Source: Limisoma sp963601185 (GTDB lineage: Bacteria > Bacteroidota > Bacteroidia > Bacteroidales > Muribaculaceae). From it: a stretch of 64,000 nt of DNA. This document shows positions 34,485-42,050 of this stretch, one piece after another. The stretch is taken from the NCBI GenBank assembly GCA_963601185.1, contig CAVCEE010000001.1:1-64000 (forward strand). The letters run 5' to 3'. Under the pieces are notes generated by a model. It did not search any database and had not been told where the DNA came from. It saw only the letters and a list, made by a program, of their open reading frames with translations. Position 1 is the stretch's first letter. Every line of letters starts with the position of its first letter. Made by a program: the position numbers and the translations under genes.

Positions 34485-36551
34485 TTAATATATCGTAAAC
34501 TTGATAGAGTCCTGTGAGATTTCCTGCGGACAGATAAAGTGGTCGGTCACATAGCGGTAGAGACCAGCCTTGTTGGTCACTACCAATTGGTAGGGCGCAC
34601 CCTTCTCAACCTGCGACCAGCACACCGTAGTGGAGTCGCCGTCCACCGGCATCAGTTCGTAGAAACTGTTGCCGCGGATGCACTCGAAGAGTTCCGAGCC
34701 GTCGGCAGTGGCCTTGCCGAGGATTGCCTCCTCGGTGAAGTAAAAGCCGTGGCTGTGGGTCACATCGCCGGTAAACCGCTTCATATCGCGGCACGCCTGA
34801 TAGTGCTCGCCCGAGCCGAAAGCGATGATTTTGGTGAGTTTCGGCCAAATCTTTGTTGCCACCGGGAGGTCGAAGCCATCACTGAACGCTGCCTTGAGAG
34901 CCTCGCGGCGCGCCTCCGTGCAAGGGATGTCGGGCAGCAGTTCCTGCCAGTTGTGCTCAATAAAGTCGAAGAGCCGCAGCACATCGTCGCAAGTGTATGC
35001 CACAATCTGGTCGGCATCGCCGTCGGCAAGGCTCTGCGCCACGAGGTTGCGGTAGGCGTCGTCGCCGCTGGCATAGTAGCATTCCACTGGAGCAGCAAAG
35101 CGTGCATGCGCCACGCCGTGCTTCATATAGTCGTTCTTGAAATAAGCCTTCACTACGGCACTCTTCAGAGTGTCGACCGGCGCTCCGTCAATGGCAATCC
35201 GGGTGATGGGCTCACTCTGCGCCAGCAGCACGTTGTTGTGGTCTCGGAGGATGGAGTCGATGGCCTTGCGGTAGGGGCGCAGATGCTCTTCTGTGCAAGG
35301 CAGGAGCGATCCGGAGACGGTCTTGAAATACACGATGGTCTTTGCGTCGGTGAAGATGCGGTCCTCTCCCACGCGTGTCTGCAAGTCGACGAGCGGCTTG
35401 TAGAAGTTGTCACCGGTGAGCGGCATGCGGAACTGCCACGCCTCGAGCGTGGTGATCGACTCGAAGTCGTTGCGGCGCGCAAAGTCGGTGTTGAGGTTGG
35501 CAAGCAGGATTTTGCGCAGGTCGTAGAGACCGTCAAGTTCGTTGCGGAGCAGTGCCTGCATATCCTTCTCCGGGTTGAGGATGATGTCGCAGGCGGTGTG
35601 CAGCAGGTCGGCAAGCACCTCCTTGGTGTAGTACTTGTTGGGCTTGGCGGTCTGCGCCGAAAGCAGATACTCGCCGAGCAGGTCCTTGATTTGCTGGCGT
35701 ATCTCGCGCGTCATGTCCTTGGAGTGAAGGATGAAGCGTGCGAGGATGGCAAGGTGGCTCACCACCATCAGCGCATTGTTGATGCCGTAGCGCGTGAGGG
35801 TGTCGAAAATCAGTTTGTAGCCCTTGGCGTACGACAGCACTGTCTGTGCCGGCTTGTCGGGCTTCTGCACCAGCGAGTTGGCGTTGATCACATATTTGTA
35901 GCCTATAAACTGGTTGAGGTAGCAGATTCTTCGTGCGCAGGCAATGCAGTGCGCCACAAAGAGGAAATCCTCGGCGAAGAGGAGGTTAACGTCAAAGGTT
36001 ATGCCGTTGTCCTTGAGCAGCGAGGCACTGTAGAAATATGCCGTTGAGATGCCCCACGGATAGCCGAACATCTTTTCGGTGTCCCAGTGGCGGCGCTCCA
36101 TAATGGTGCGGCGCTCGGTGTTGTTGAACAGCATCTTGACGGTGAACACGCGCAGGTTGTCGGAGTCGATTACCACCTCACGGCGCACGTTGAGCATATC
36201 GGAGTGGGTCTCCTCCATCGTAGCCACCACCGCAGCAAGGCAGTCGGCGGTGTAACTGTCATCGCTGTCGAGTAGCCCGACGATGGGGGCTGTGGCGAGC
36301 GCGAGGGCGTGGTTGCGCGGCGACGAAGGCGTGCGGTAGTCGTTGTCGAGTGCCTCGACCACTACATTGCTGTCGTTGCGGAACATCTGCTGCAGCATTG
36401 GCAGATGGTGGGGTTCACTGTTGTGCACCACAATAATCCACTGCACGTTCTCAAAACCGATGGTCTGGCTGCGCATCGACTTGACACACTCATCAAAGAG
36501 TTGTGGTTCAACGTTGTGGTAAGGCGTTACAATCGAAATCTTGTATTCCAT
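34485..36551 (-). CDS. GT2 glycosyltransferase fused to a shortened GH3-like domain
   Basis: A 688-residue two-part protein. Residues 1 to about 250 are a GT2 glycosyltransferase: I-S-I-V-T-P-Y-H-N-V opening, D-S-D-D (95-98) metal-binding motif and E-D (194-195) near the acceptor site. A helical linker (about 250-350) leads to residues about 355-688, which follow the GH3 (auxin-conjugating, ANL superfamily) pattern: a vestigial nucleotide loop V-S-G-S-L-L-P-C-T (412-420), W-P-K-L-T-K-I-I-A-F-G-S-G (569-581), F-T-E-E (605-608) for the Y-x-x-S-E motif and G-L-Y-R-Y-V-T-D (663-670) for Y-R-x-G-D. The protein ends just after this, lacking the usual C-terminal lid of about 100 residues. The GH3-like half is probably not a normal adenylating enzyme. 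Confidence 0.82.
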   Translation of the reverse strand: MEYKISIVTPYHNVEPQLFDECVKSMRSQTIGFENVQWIIVVHNSEPHHLPMLQQMFRNDSNVVVEALDNDYRTPSSPRNHALALATAPIVGLLDSDDSYTADCLAAVVATMEETHSDMLNVRREVVIDSDNLRVFTVKMLFNNTERRTIMERRHWDTEKMFGYPWGISTAYFYSASLLKDNGITFDVNLLFAEDFLFVAHCIACARRICYLNQFIGYKYVINANSLVQKPDKPAQTVLSYAKGYKLIFDTLTRYGINNALMVVSHLAILARFILHSKDMTREIRQQIKDLLGEYLLSAQTAKPNKYYTKEVLADLLHTACDIILNPEKDMQALLRNELDGLYDLRKILLANLNTDFARRNDFESITTLEAWQFRMPLTGDNFYKPLVDLQTRVGEDRIFTDAKTIVYFKTVSGSLLPCTEEHLRPYRKAIDSILRDHNNVLLAQSEPITRIAIDGAPVDTLKSAVVKAYFKNDYMKHGVAHARFAAPVECYYASGDDAYRNLVAQSLADGDADQIVAYTCDDVLRLFDFIEHNWQELLPDIPCTEARREALKAAFSDGFDLPVATKIWPKLTKIIAFGSGEHYQACRDMKRFTGDVTHSHGFYFTEEAILGKATADGSELFECIRGNSFYELMPVDGDSTTVCWSQVEKGAPYQLVVTNKAGLYRYVTDHFICPQEISQDSIKFTIY

Positions 36552-36585
36552 TATCTTTCGTTTTGGGGCTATAAATAACTGACGG

Positions 36586-36593
36586 CAAATTTA
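36586..36593 (-). promoter_or_regulatory. -7 promoter box of the GT2/GH3-like operon
   Basis: TAAATTTG on the minus strand, 34 bases before the ATG at 36551, with a TTG about 22 bases upstream. It drives the two-gene operon of the GT2/GH3-like protein and the condensation-domain protein. Confidence 0.55.
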
Positions 36594-36669
36594 CGCATTT
36601 AATCCGTTTCCACAGCAACCTCCAACGCCGGAATTGGAAAGCCGACGGAACATAAAAACCGCCGATATT

Positions 36670-36701
36670 TTTGTAAAACACTCGGTTTATGCGTAATTTT
36701 G
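36670..36701 (+). promoter_or_regulatory. Promoter of the lysS-gpsA-pgi operon
   Basis: TTTG at 36670-36673, 20-base spacer, TAATTTTG at 36694-36701. Both elements match the consensus. The leader to the lysS ATG is about 70 bases. Confidence 0.7.
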
Positions 36702-36773
36702 CAGTCTGCAATATTTTACGCCTAAAAGAAGGGCTCAGTTGCAGACCGTTTTGAAAATATAAAAACAAGATAT

Positions 36774-38504
36774 ATGAACGTACTGGAGTTAAGCGAACAG
36801 GAGATCGTGAGACGCAACAGTCTCGCAGAACTCAGAAATTTGGGCATCGACCCATATCCTGCTGAAGAATACGTGGTTACAGGCCACACCAAGGAAATCA
36901 AGGAGAACTTTAAAGACGATGCTGAGCCGCGCGAAGTGAGTGTGGCTGGACGCATTATGAGCCGCCGCATTATGGGCAAGGCTTCATTTATGGAACTCCA
37001 GGATTCGGAAGGCCGCATCCAGGTGTACATCAGCCGCGACGACCTCTGCCCGGGCGAGGACAAGGAAACCTACAACGTGTTTTTCAAGAAACTGCTCGAC
37101 ATCGGTGACTTCGTGGGCATCGAGGGCTTCGTGTTCCGCACGCAGATGGGCGAAATCACTGTCCACGCCAAAAGCATCAAACTTCTGAGCAAGTCGCTCC
37201 GTCCGTTGCCTATCGTGAAGATGAAGGACGGCAAGGCTTACGACGCTTTCGAGGATCCGGAACTCCGCTACCGCCAACGCTACGTTGACCTCATCGTCAA
37301 CGACGGCGTGAAGGACATCTTCCTTCAGCGTGCCACCGTGCTCCGCACTCTCCGCCGCGTGCTCGACGAGGCTGGCTACACCGAGGTGGAGACACCTACG
37401 CTGCAAAGCATCGCCGGCGGCGCAAGCGCGCGTCCGTTTATCACCCACTTCAATGCGCTCGACATAAACATGTATATGCGCATCGCTACGGAACTCTACC
37501 TCAAACGCCTCATCGTGGGCGGCTTTGAGGGTGTCTACGAAATCGGCAAGAACTTCCGCAACGAGGGTATGGACCGCAACCACAACCCAGAGTTCACCTG
37601 CATGGAACTCTACGTTCAGTACAAGGACTACAACTGGATGATGTCGTTTACCGAGCAGTTGCTCGAAACCATCTGCGTGGCTGTCAACGGCAAGCCTGAG
37701 CGCGAGATCGACGGCAAGGTAATCAGTTTCAAAGCACCTTACCGCCGTCTGCCTATCCTCGACGCCATCAAGGAGAAGACTGGCTACGACCTCAACGGCA
37801 TGAGCGAAGAGGAAATCCGCGAGGTTTGCAAGAAACTCAACATGGAGATCGACGACACTATGGGCAAGGGCAAACTCATCGACGAAATCTTCGGCGAGTT
37901 CTGCGAAGGCACTTTCATCCAGCCTACATTCATCACCGACTACCCAGTGGAGATGTCGCCGCTCACTAAGAAGCACCGCTCAAAACCGGGTCTCACCGAG
38001 CGTTTCGAACTTATGGTCAACGGTAAGGAACTTGCCAACGCCTACTCCGAACTTAACGACCCGATTGACCAGGAAGAACGCTTCGTGGAGCAGATGCGAC
38101 TCGCCGACAAGGGCGACGATGAGGCGATGATCATCGACAAGGACTTCCTCCGCGCCCTTCAGTACGGCATGCCTCCTACAAGCGGTATCGGCATCGGCAT
38201 CGACCGTCTGGTGATGCTTATGACCGGTCAGACCACCATCCAGGAGGTGCTCTTCTTCCCGCAGATGCGTCCGGAGAAGGTTGCCAAGCGCGACCGCGAA
38301 GAGGTCTACACTGCCGTCGGCATCCCTTCGGAATGGGTTGCTCCGCTGCAAAAGGCCGGCTATATGACCGTAGACAGCCTTGAGGGTGCAAACCCAGGCA
38401 AAGTGCACCAGGAAATCTGCGGCCTCAACAAGAAATTCAAACTCGGCCTCACCAATCCAGCCGTCGACGACGTTGCCGCTTGGATTGAAGCCGTGAAGAA
38501 ATAA
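36774..38504 (+). CDS. lysS: Lysyl-tRNA synthetase (class II)
   Basis: A 576-residue class II lysyl-tRNA synthetase. The OB-fold anticodon domain occupies about 50-160 and the catalytic core about 170-500, ending in the motif 3 segment G-I-G-I-D-R-L-V-M-L and F-F-P-Q-M-R-P. About 70 residues follow the normal end; they form a helical, lysine-rich tail (from E-K-V-A-K-R to A-W-I-E-A-V-K-K) with a helix-hairpin-like stretch, which is a recurring addition in Bacteroidota LysRS. First gene of an apparent operon with gpsA (10 bases) and pgi. Confidence 0.98.
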   Translation: MNVLELSEQEIVRRNSLAELRNLGIDPYPAEEYVVTGHTKEIKENFKDDAEPREVSVAGRIMSRRIMGKASFMELQDSEGRIQVYISRDDLCPGEDKETYNVFFKKLLDIGDFVGIEGFVFRTQMGEITVHAKSIKLLSKSLRPLPIVKMKDGKAYDAFEDPELRYRQRYVDLIVNDGVKDIFLQRATVLRTLRRVLDEAGYTEVETPTLQSIAGGASARPFITHFNALDINMYMRIATELYLKRLIVGGFEGVYEIGKNFRNEGMDRNHNPEFTCMELYVQYKDYNWMMSFTEQLLETICVAVNGKPEREIDGKVISFKAPYRRLPILDAIKEKTGYDLNGMSEEEIREVCKKLNMEIDDTMGKGKLIDEIFGEFCEGTFIQPTFITDYPVEMSPLTKKHRSKPGLTERFELMVNGKELANAYSELNDPIDQEERFVEQMRLADKGDDEAMIIDKDFLRALQYGMPPTSGIGIGIDRLVMLMTGQTTIQEVLFFPQMRPEKVAKRDREEVYTAVGIPSEWVAPLQKAGYMTVDSLEGANPGKVHQEICGLNKKFKLGLTNPAVDDVAAWIEAVKK

Positions 38505-38514
38505 AAACCGCACA

Positions 38515-39510
38515 ATGGCTTTTCCCGGAAAGATTGCAGTGATGGGCGGAGGCAGCTGGGCCACCGCCCTCGCCAAACTCCTGTTGCAGAACTGCGACAG
38601 CATCCTGTGGTATATGCGCCGCGACGACCGCATCGCTGACTTCAGACGCACGCACCACAACCCGGTGTATCTGTCCGACATCCTGTTTGACACCTACCGC
38701 ATCAAATTCTCGTCGGACATCAACGCTGTCTGCCAAGAGGCAGACACGCTGCTGCTCGCCATCCCGTCGCCCTACCTGAAGGAGCACCTGAAGAAGGTGA
38801 CCGTCGACCTCAGCGACAAGTATATGGTCACTGCCATCAAGGGCATCGTGCCCGACGAAAACACCGTGGTGACCAACTATATGGCCGACTACTACGGCAT
38901 CCGCCACGACCGTCAGGTGGTGATTGGCGGACCGTGCCACGCCGAAGAGGTGGCTCTCGGCCGACGCTCCTACCTCACCGTGGGCAGCCTCGACCCAGCA
39001 CTGGCGGAAGCGTTCGCGCCTTGTCTGCAAGGTCCGGCGCTGCGCACCATCGTGTCAAACGACGTTGACGGCATCGAGTACGGTGCCGTGCTGAAAAACG
39101 TCTACGGCATCTGCGGTGGCATCATCTATGGGCTCAAGAACGGCGACAACTTCCTCGCCATGCTCGTGAGCAACGCCATCCGCGAGATGGATCGCTTCCT
39201 CTCGGTGGTGAGTCCGCACGAGCGCAACATCTGCGACTCTGTCTATCTGGGCGACCTCCTCGTCACAGCCTACTCCAAGTTCTCGCGCAACCACAACTTC
39301 GGCGCATACATCGGGCGCGGCTACTCCGTGAAGGCCGCTATGATGGAAATGGAGATGATTGCCGAGGGCTACTACGGCACCAAGTGCATCTACGAGATTA
39401 ACAAACGCTACGGCGTTGACATGCCGATACTCGACTGCGTATACAGCATCCTCTATGAGAAAGCCCCAGCGCAGAAAGCCATCGACCAGTTGGCGGAAAA
39501 ACTGAAATAA
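38515..39510 (+). CDS. gpsA: NAD(P)-dependent glycerol-3-phosphate dehydrogenase
   Basis: A 331-residue enzyme making sn-glycerol-3-phosphate from dihydroxyacetone phosphate for phospholipid synthesis. The N-terminal G-G-G-S-W-A-T-A-L (11-19) is the nucleotide-binding loop, the middle G-P-C-H-A-E-E-V (about 140-147) and the catalytic lysine in V-L-K-N-V-Y-G (about K194) are present. Length is normal. It sits between lysS and pgi with short gaps. Confidence 0.97.
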   Translation: MAFPGKIAVMGGGSWATALAKLLLQNCDSILWYMRRDDRIADFRRTHHNPVYLSDILFDTYRIKFSSDINAVCQEADTLLLAIPSPYLKEHLKKVTVDLSDKYMVTAIKGIVPDENTVVTNYMADYYGIRHDRQVVIGGPCHAEEVALGRRSYLTVGSLDPALAEAFAPCLQGPALRTIVSNDVDGIEYGAVLKNVYGICGGIIYGLKNGDNFLAMLVSNAIREMDRFLSVVSPHERNICDSVYLGDLLVTAYSKFSRNHNFGAYIGRGYSVKAAMMEMEMIAEGYYGTKCIYEINKRYGVDMPILDCVYSILYEKAPAQKAIDQLAEKLK

Positions 39511-39541
39511 ACCAATCTATGATTATATAATAACGCTGATT

Positions 39542-40879
39542 ATGAAGAATTTAGAATTATCAATCAAGAACGTGGCAAACTTTGCCACAAAGGCACAGAT
39601 CGACGCCTTCAACGGCGCCGCTGCCGAAGGTCTTGAAAAACTCGAAAAAGGCACAGGTGCCGGCAACGACTTCCTCGGATGGATGCATCTCCCCAGTGCA
39701 ACTCCTGAAGCACTTGTTGCCGACATCGAAAAGACTGCCGCTACCCTGCGCAACGACTGCGAATATGTCGTGGCTATCGGCATCGGTGGCAGTTATCTTG
39801 GCTCAAAGGCCGTGATTGAGGCATTGAGCGACTCGTTTGCCGCCTACAAGCCGGCACAGGGCGCACGCGTAGTGTTTGCCGGTCAGAACATCGGCGAGGA
39901 CTACACCCACGAATTGGTCAACCTCCTCAAAGGCAAGAAATTCGGTATCATCGTAATCTCTAAGTCGGGCACAACAACTGAGCCTGCTATCGCTTTCCGC
40001 ATCCTCAAAGAGATGCTCGAGGCACAGGAGGGCAAGGACTTCGCTGCAAAGCACATCGTTGCCGTTACCGACGCAAAGCGCGGCGCGCTCCGCAAACTCG
40101 CCACTGAAGAGGGCTACGCAACCTACGTTATCGAAGACAACGTGGGCGGACGCTTCTCAGTGCTCACCCCAGTAGGCTTGCTGCCTATCGCCGTTGCAGG
40201 ATTCAACATCCGCGAACTCCTCGCTGGCGCACAGGCTATGGAGGCTGCCACTGCCGCTGCCGACGACACCAACCCTGCATATCTCTACGCCAAGACTCGC
40301 AACGCTCTCTACAGCGCAGGCAAGAAGGTTGAGATTCTGGTGAACTACAACCCAAAACTCCACTACCTCGGCGAATGGTGGAAGCAACTCTACGGCGAGA
40401 GCGAAGGCAAGGAAAACAAGGGTATCTTCCCTGCCGCTGTCGACAACTCTACCGACCTCCACTCAATGGGCCAATGGATCCAGGAGGGCGAGCGCACAAT
40501 CTTCGAAACTGTAATCTCCGTTGCCAAGCAGCAGCACGAAACTGTCATCCCTTCTGACGCAGCCAACCTCGACGGTCTCAACTACATCGCAGGCAAGCGC
40601 ATCGACGAAGTGAACAAGATGGCAGAACTCGGCACCGTTATCGCCCACGTTGACGGCGGTGTGCCAAACATCCACATCACTCTCGGCGAACTCTCAGAGC
40701 GTTGCCTCGGCGAAATCATCTATTTCTTCGAGAAGGCGTGCGGCATCAGCGGCTACATCCTCAACGTCAATCCGTTCAACCAACCGGGCGTGGAGGCTTA
40801 CAAGAAGAATATGTTTGCACTCCTCAACAAGCCTGGCTATGAAGAAGAGAGCAAGGCTATCCAAGCTAAGTTGAAATAA
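39542..40879 (+). CDS. pgi: Glucose-6-phosphate isomerase
   Basis: A 445-residue enzyme interconverting glucose-6-phosphate and fructose-6-phosphate. Signature elements are G-I-G-G-S-Y-L-G-S (about 80-88), S-K-S-G-T-T-T-E-P (about 139-147) and the catalytic glutamate in G-E-W-W-K-Q-L-Y-G-E-S (about 279-289). The length fits the short bacterial form. Last gene of the lysS operon, followed by a strong terminator. Confidence 0.98.
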   Translation: MKNLELSIKNVANFATKAQIDAFNGAAAEGLEKLEKGTGAGNDFLGWMHLPSATPEALVADIEKTAATLRNDCEYVVAIGIGGSYLGSKAVIEALSDSFAAYKPAQGARVVFAGQNIGEDYTHELVNLLKGKKFGIIVISKSGTTTEPAIAFRILKEMLEAQEGKDFAAKHIVAVTDAKRGALRKLATEEGYATYVIEDNVGGRFSVLTPVGLLPIAVAGFNIRELLAGAQAMEAATAAADDTNPAYLYAKTRNALYSAGKKVEILVNYNPKLHYLGEWWKQLYGESEGKENKGIFPAAVDNSTDLHSMGQWIQEGERTIFETVISVAKQQHETVIPSDAANLDGLNYIAGKRIDEVNKMAELGTVIAHVDGGVPNIHITLGELSERCLGEIIYFFEKACGISGYILNVNPFNQPGVEAYKKNMFALLNKPGYEEESKAIQAKLK

Positions 40880-40897
40880 GCATAACGCATCATCAGC

Positions 40898-40936
40898 AAA
40901 AAGTCGGAGCCGGCACACCGCCAGCCCCGACTTTTT
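40898..40936 (+). terminator. Rho-independent terminator after pgi
   Basis: Arms 40898-40913 and 40921-40936 pair over 16 bases with two mismatches, with a 7-base loop and TTTTT at the end of the right arm. It ends the lysS operon. Confidence 0.85.
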
Positions 40937-40966
40937 CGTTTACCTCCCGAAACGGAAAAAGGGATG

Positions 40967-41149
40967 CTATATTTCGCCTTTCCAAAGCATCTTGAAGAAG
41001 TCCATCACATAAACGCACTCCACATCGCCCATTCTGCGGTTTATCGGGTCGAGCGCAGACAGTAGCCCCCGGCGTGGTGACGCCAACATCATCTGATGCT
41101 CCGCTATTGTGGGTGGCGCGCCACATAAACCATTATCAATATGGCACAT
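40967..41149 (-). CDS. Possible small protein of unknown function
   Basis: A 60-residue reading frame with an unusually good ribosome binding site for this phylum: AAGGAG seven bases before the ATG. The predicted product (starts M-C-H-I-D-N-G-L-C-G, ends D-F-F-K-M-L-W-K-G-E-I) is soluble, without signal peptide, and resembles no family I know. It may be a real small protein, a fragment of a once longer gene, or chance. The two palindromes at 41185-41243 lie just upstream on its strand. Confidence 0.3.
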   Translation of the reverse strand: MCHIDNGLCGAPPTIAEHQMMLASPRRGLLSALDPINRRMGDVECVYVMDFFKMLWKGEI

Positions 41150-41184
41150 ACGGCTACTCCTTATTAAAAAAGCGCCCTCTCCTA

Positions 41185-41243
41185 TTGAGGATTTTCATTG
41201 AATATCCTCAGTAGCGTTGCGGATTTTCAGTGAAAATCCGCAA
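41185..41243. repeat. Pair of related palindromes
   Basis: The second is a perfect 27-base palindrome (41217-41243): TTGCGGATTTTCA, one central base, then its complement. The first (41185-41210) has the same core GGATTTTCAnTGAAnATCC with flanking TGA/TCA and one mismatch. Shared core and close spacing suggest twin binding sites or a small dispersed element; no poly-T follows. Confidence 0.85.
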
Positions 41244-41292
41244 TAAGAACACCGTCAATCACCTCATTTTCCTATTTTTTATGTGAGTGGGA

Positions 41293-41324
41293 TTTGGCGG
41301 AGCGGATGGGATTGACTACATTTG
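41293..41324 (+). promoter_or_regulatory. Promoter of the GYF/DUF805 gene
   Basis: TTTG (41293-41296), 20-base spacer, TACATTTG (41317-41324): both Bacteroidota promoter elements. About 60 bases of leader precede the ATG. Confidence 0.65.
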
Positions 41325-41388
41325 TTGCAATGTATGGGGAACATACACTATCCCCCTGATTGTCATTAACCTTTAAACACATTGGATT

Positions 41389-42042
41389 ATGAAGTATTAC
41401 ATCGCCAACAACGGTCAGCAGATAGGACCGTTTGATGTGCAAGACCTGCTTGCCAACGGACTCAACCAGGGTTCACTGGTGTGGTGTGAGGGTATGGCCA
41501 ACTGGATGCTGGCAACACAAGTGCCCGAAGTGGCTCAACTGTTCAACCAAGTGCCGCCCGTAGCGCCGCCACAACAGCCGTACCAACAAGGATATCAACA
41601 GCAAGGCTACCAGCAACAACAGCCATACAACCAGTATCAACAGCAAGGCTACCAGCAACAAGGTGGCTATCAGCAACAACAGCCATACAACCAGTATCAG
41701 CCGCAGGGCTATCAGCAGCAACCGCAGACGATGGGCTTCGGCGAGGCGATTAAAGTATGCTTCAGCAAGTTTGCCGACTTTGACGGCCGCGCATCGCGAG
41801 CCGAATTCTGGTGGTTCACCCTGTTTACCTTCCTCATGTCATTTGCCACCTACGGCTTCGGCTGCATCGTCACCTTTCTGCCCTCGCTTGCCGTTGGTTC
41901 GCGCCGTCTGCACGACACTGGCCGCAGCGGATGGTTTCAACTTCTGAGCCTCATCCCCTTCGTAGGACTCATACTCATCTACTGGTTTGCCATCAGCGGC
42001 GACCAGGGCACCAACCAATACGGACCGAAGCCGGCTAAATAA
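41389..42042 (+). CDS. Membrane protein with GYF-like and DUF805 domains joined by a Q/Y-rich linker
   Basis: A 217-residue protein. Residues about 1-53 form a GYF_2 domain (Y-Y-I-A-N-N-G-Q-Q-I-G-P-F-D and L-V-W-C-E-G-M-A-N-W). Residues about 60-110 are a low-complexity linker of repeated Y-Q-Q-Q-G-Y / Q-P-Y-N-Q units. Residues about 118-217 are a DUF805 membrane domain, with F-D-G-R-A-S-R-A-E-F-W-W-F and S-R-R-L-H-D-T-G-R-S-G-W-F, two or three helices. DUF805 function is unknown. The linker DNA contains direct repeats (27 bases at 41593 and 41635; 29 bases at 41611 and 41671), so its length may vary. First gene of a rightward operon with a PatB-type gene eight bases on. Confidence 0.88.
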   Translation: MKYYIANNGQQIGPFDVQDLLANGLNQGSLVWCEGMANWMLATQVPEVAQLFNQVPPVAPPQQPYQQGYQQQGYQQQQPYNQYQQQGYQQQGGYQQQQPYNQYQPQGYQQQPQTMGFGEAIKVCFSKFADFDGRASRAEFWWFTLFTFLMSFATYGFGCIVTFLPSLAVGSRRLHDTGRSGWFQLLSLIPFVGLILIYWFAISGDQGTNQYGPKPAK

Positions 42043-42050
42043 GTCACGCT

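Larger units (their letters stand above)
40880..41388. other. Intergenic region with palindromes and a possible small gene
   Basis: About 500 bases between pgi and the GYF/DUF805 gene. It holds the pgi terminator, a possible 60-codon minus-strand gene (40967-41149), two related palindromes (41185-41210, 41217-41243) in the leader of that small gene, and the promoter of the GYF/DUF805 gene (41293-41324). No RNA gene is recognised. Confidence 0.5.
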
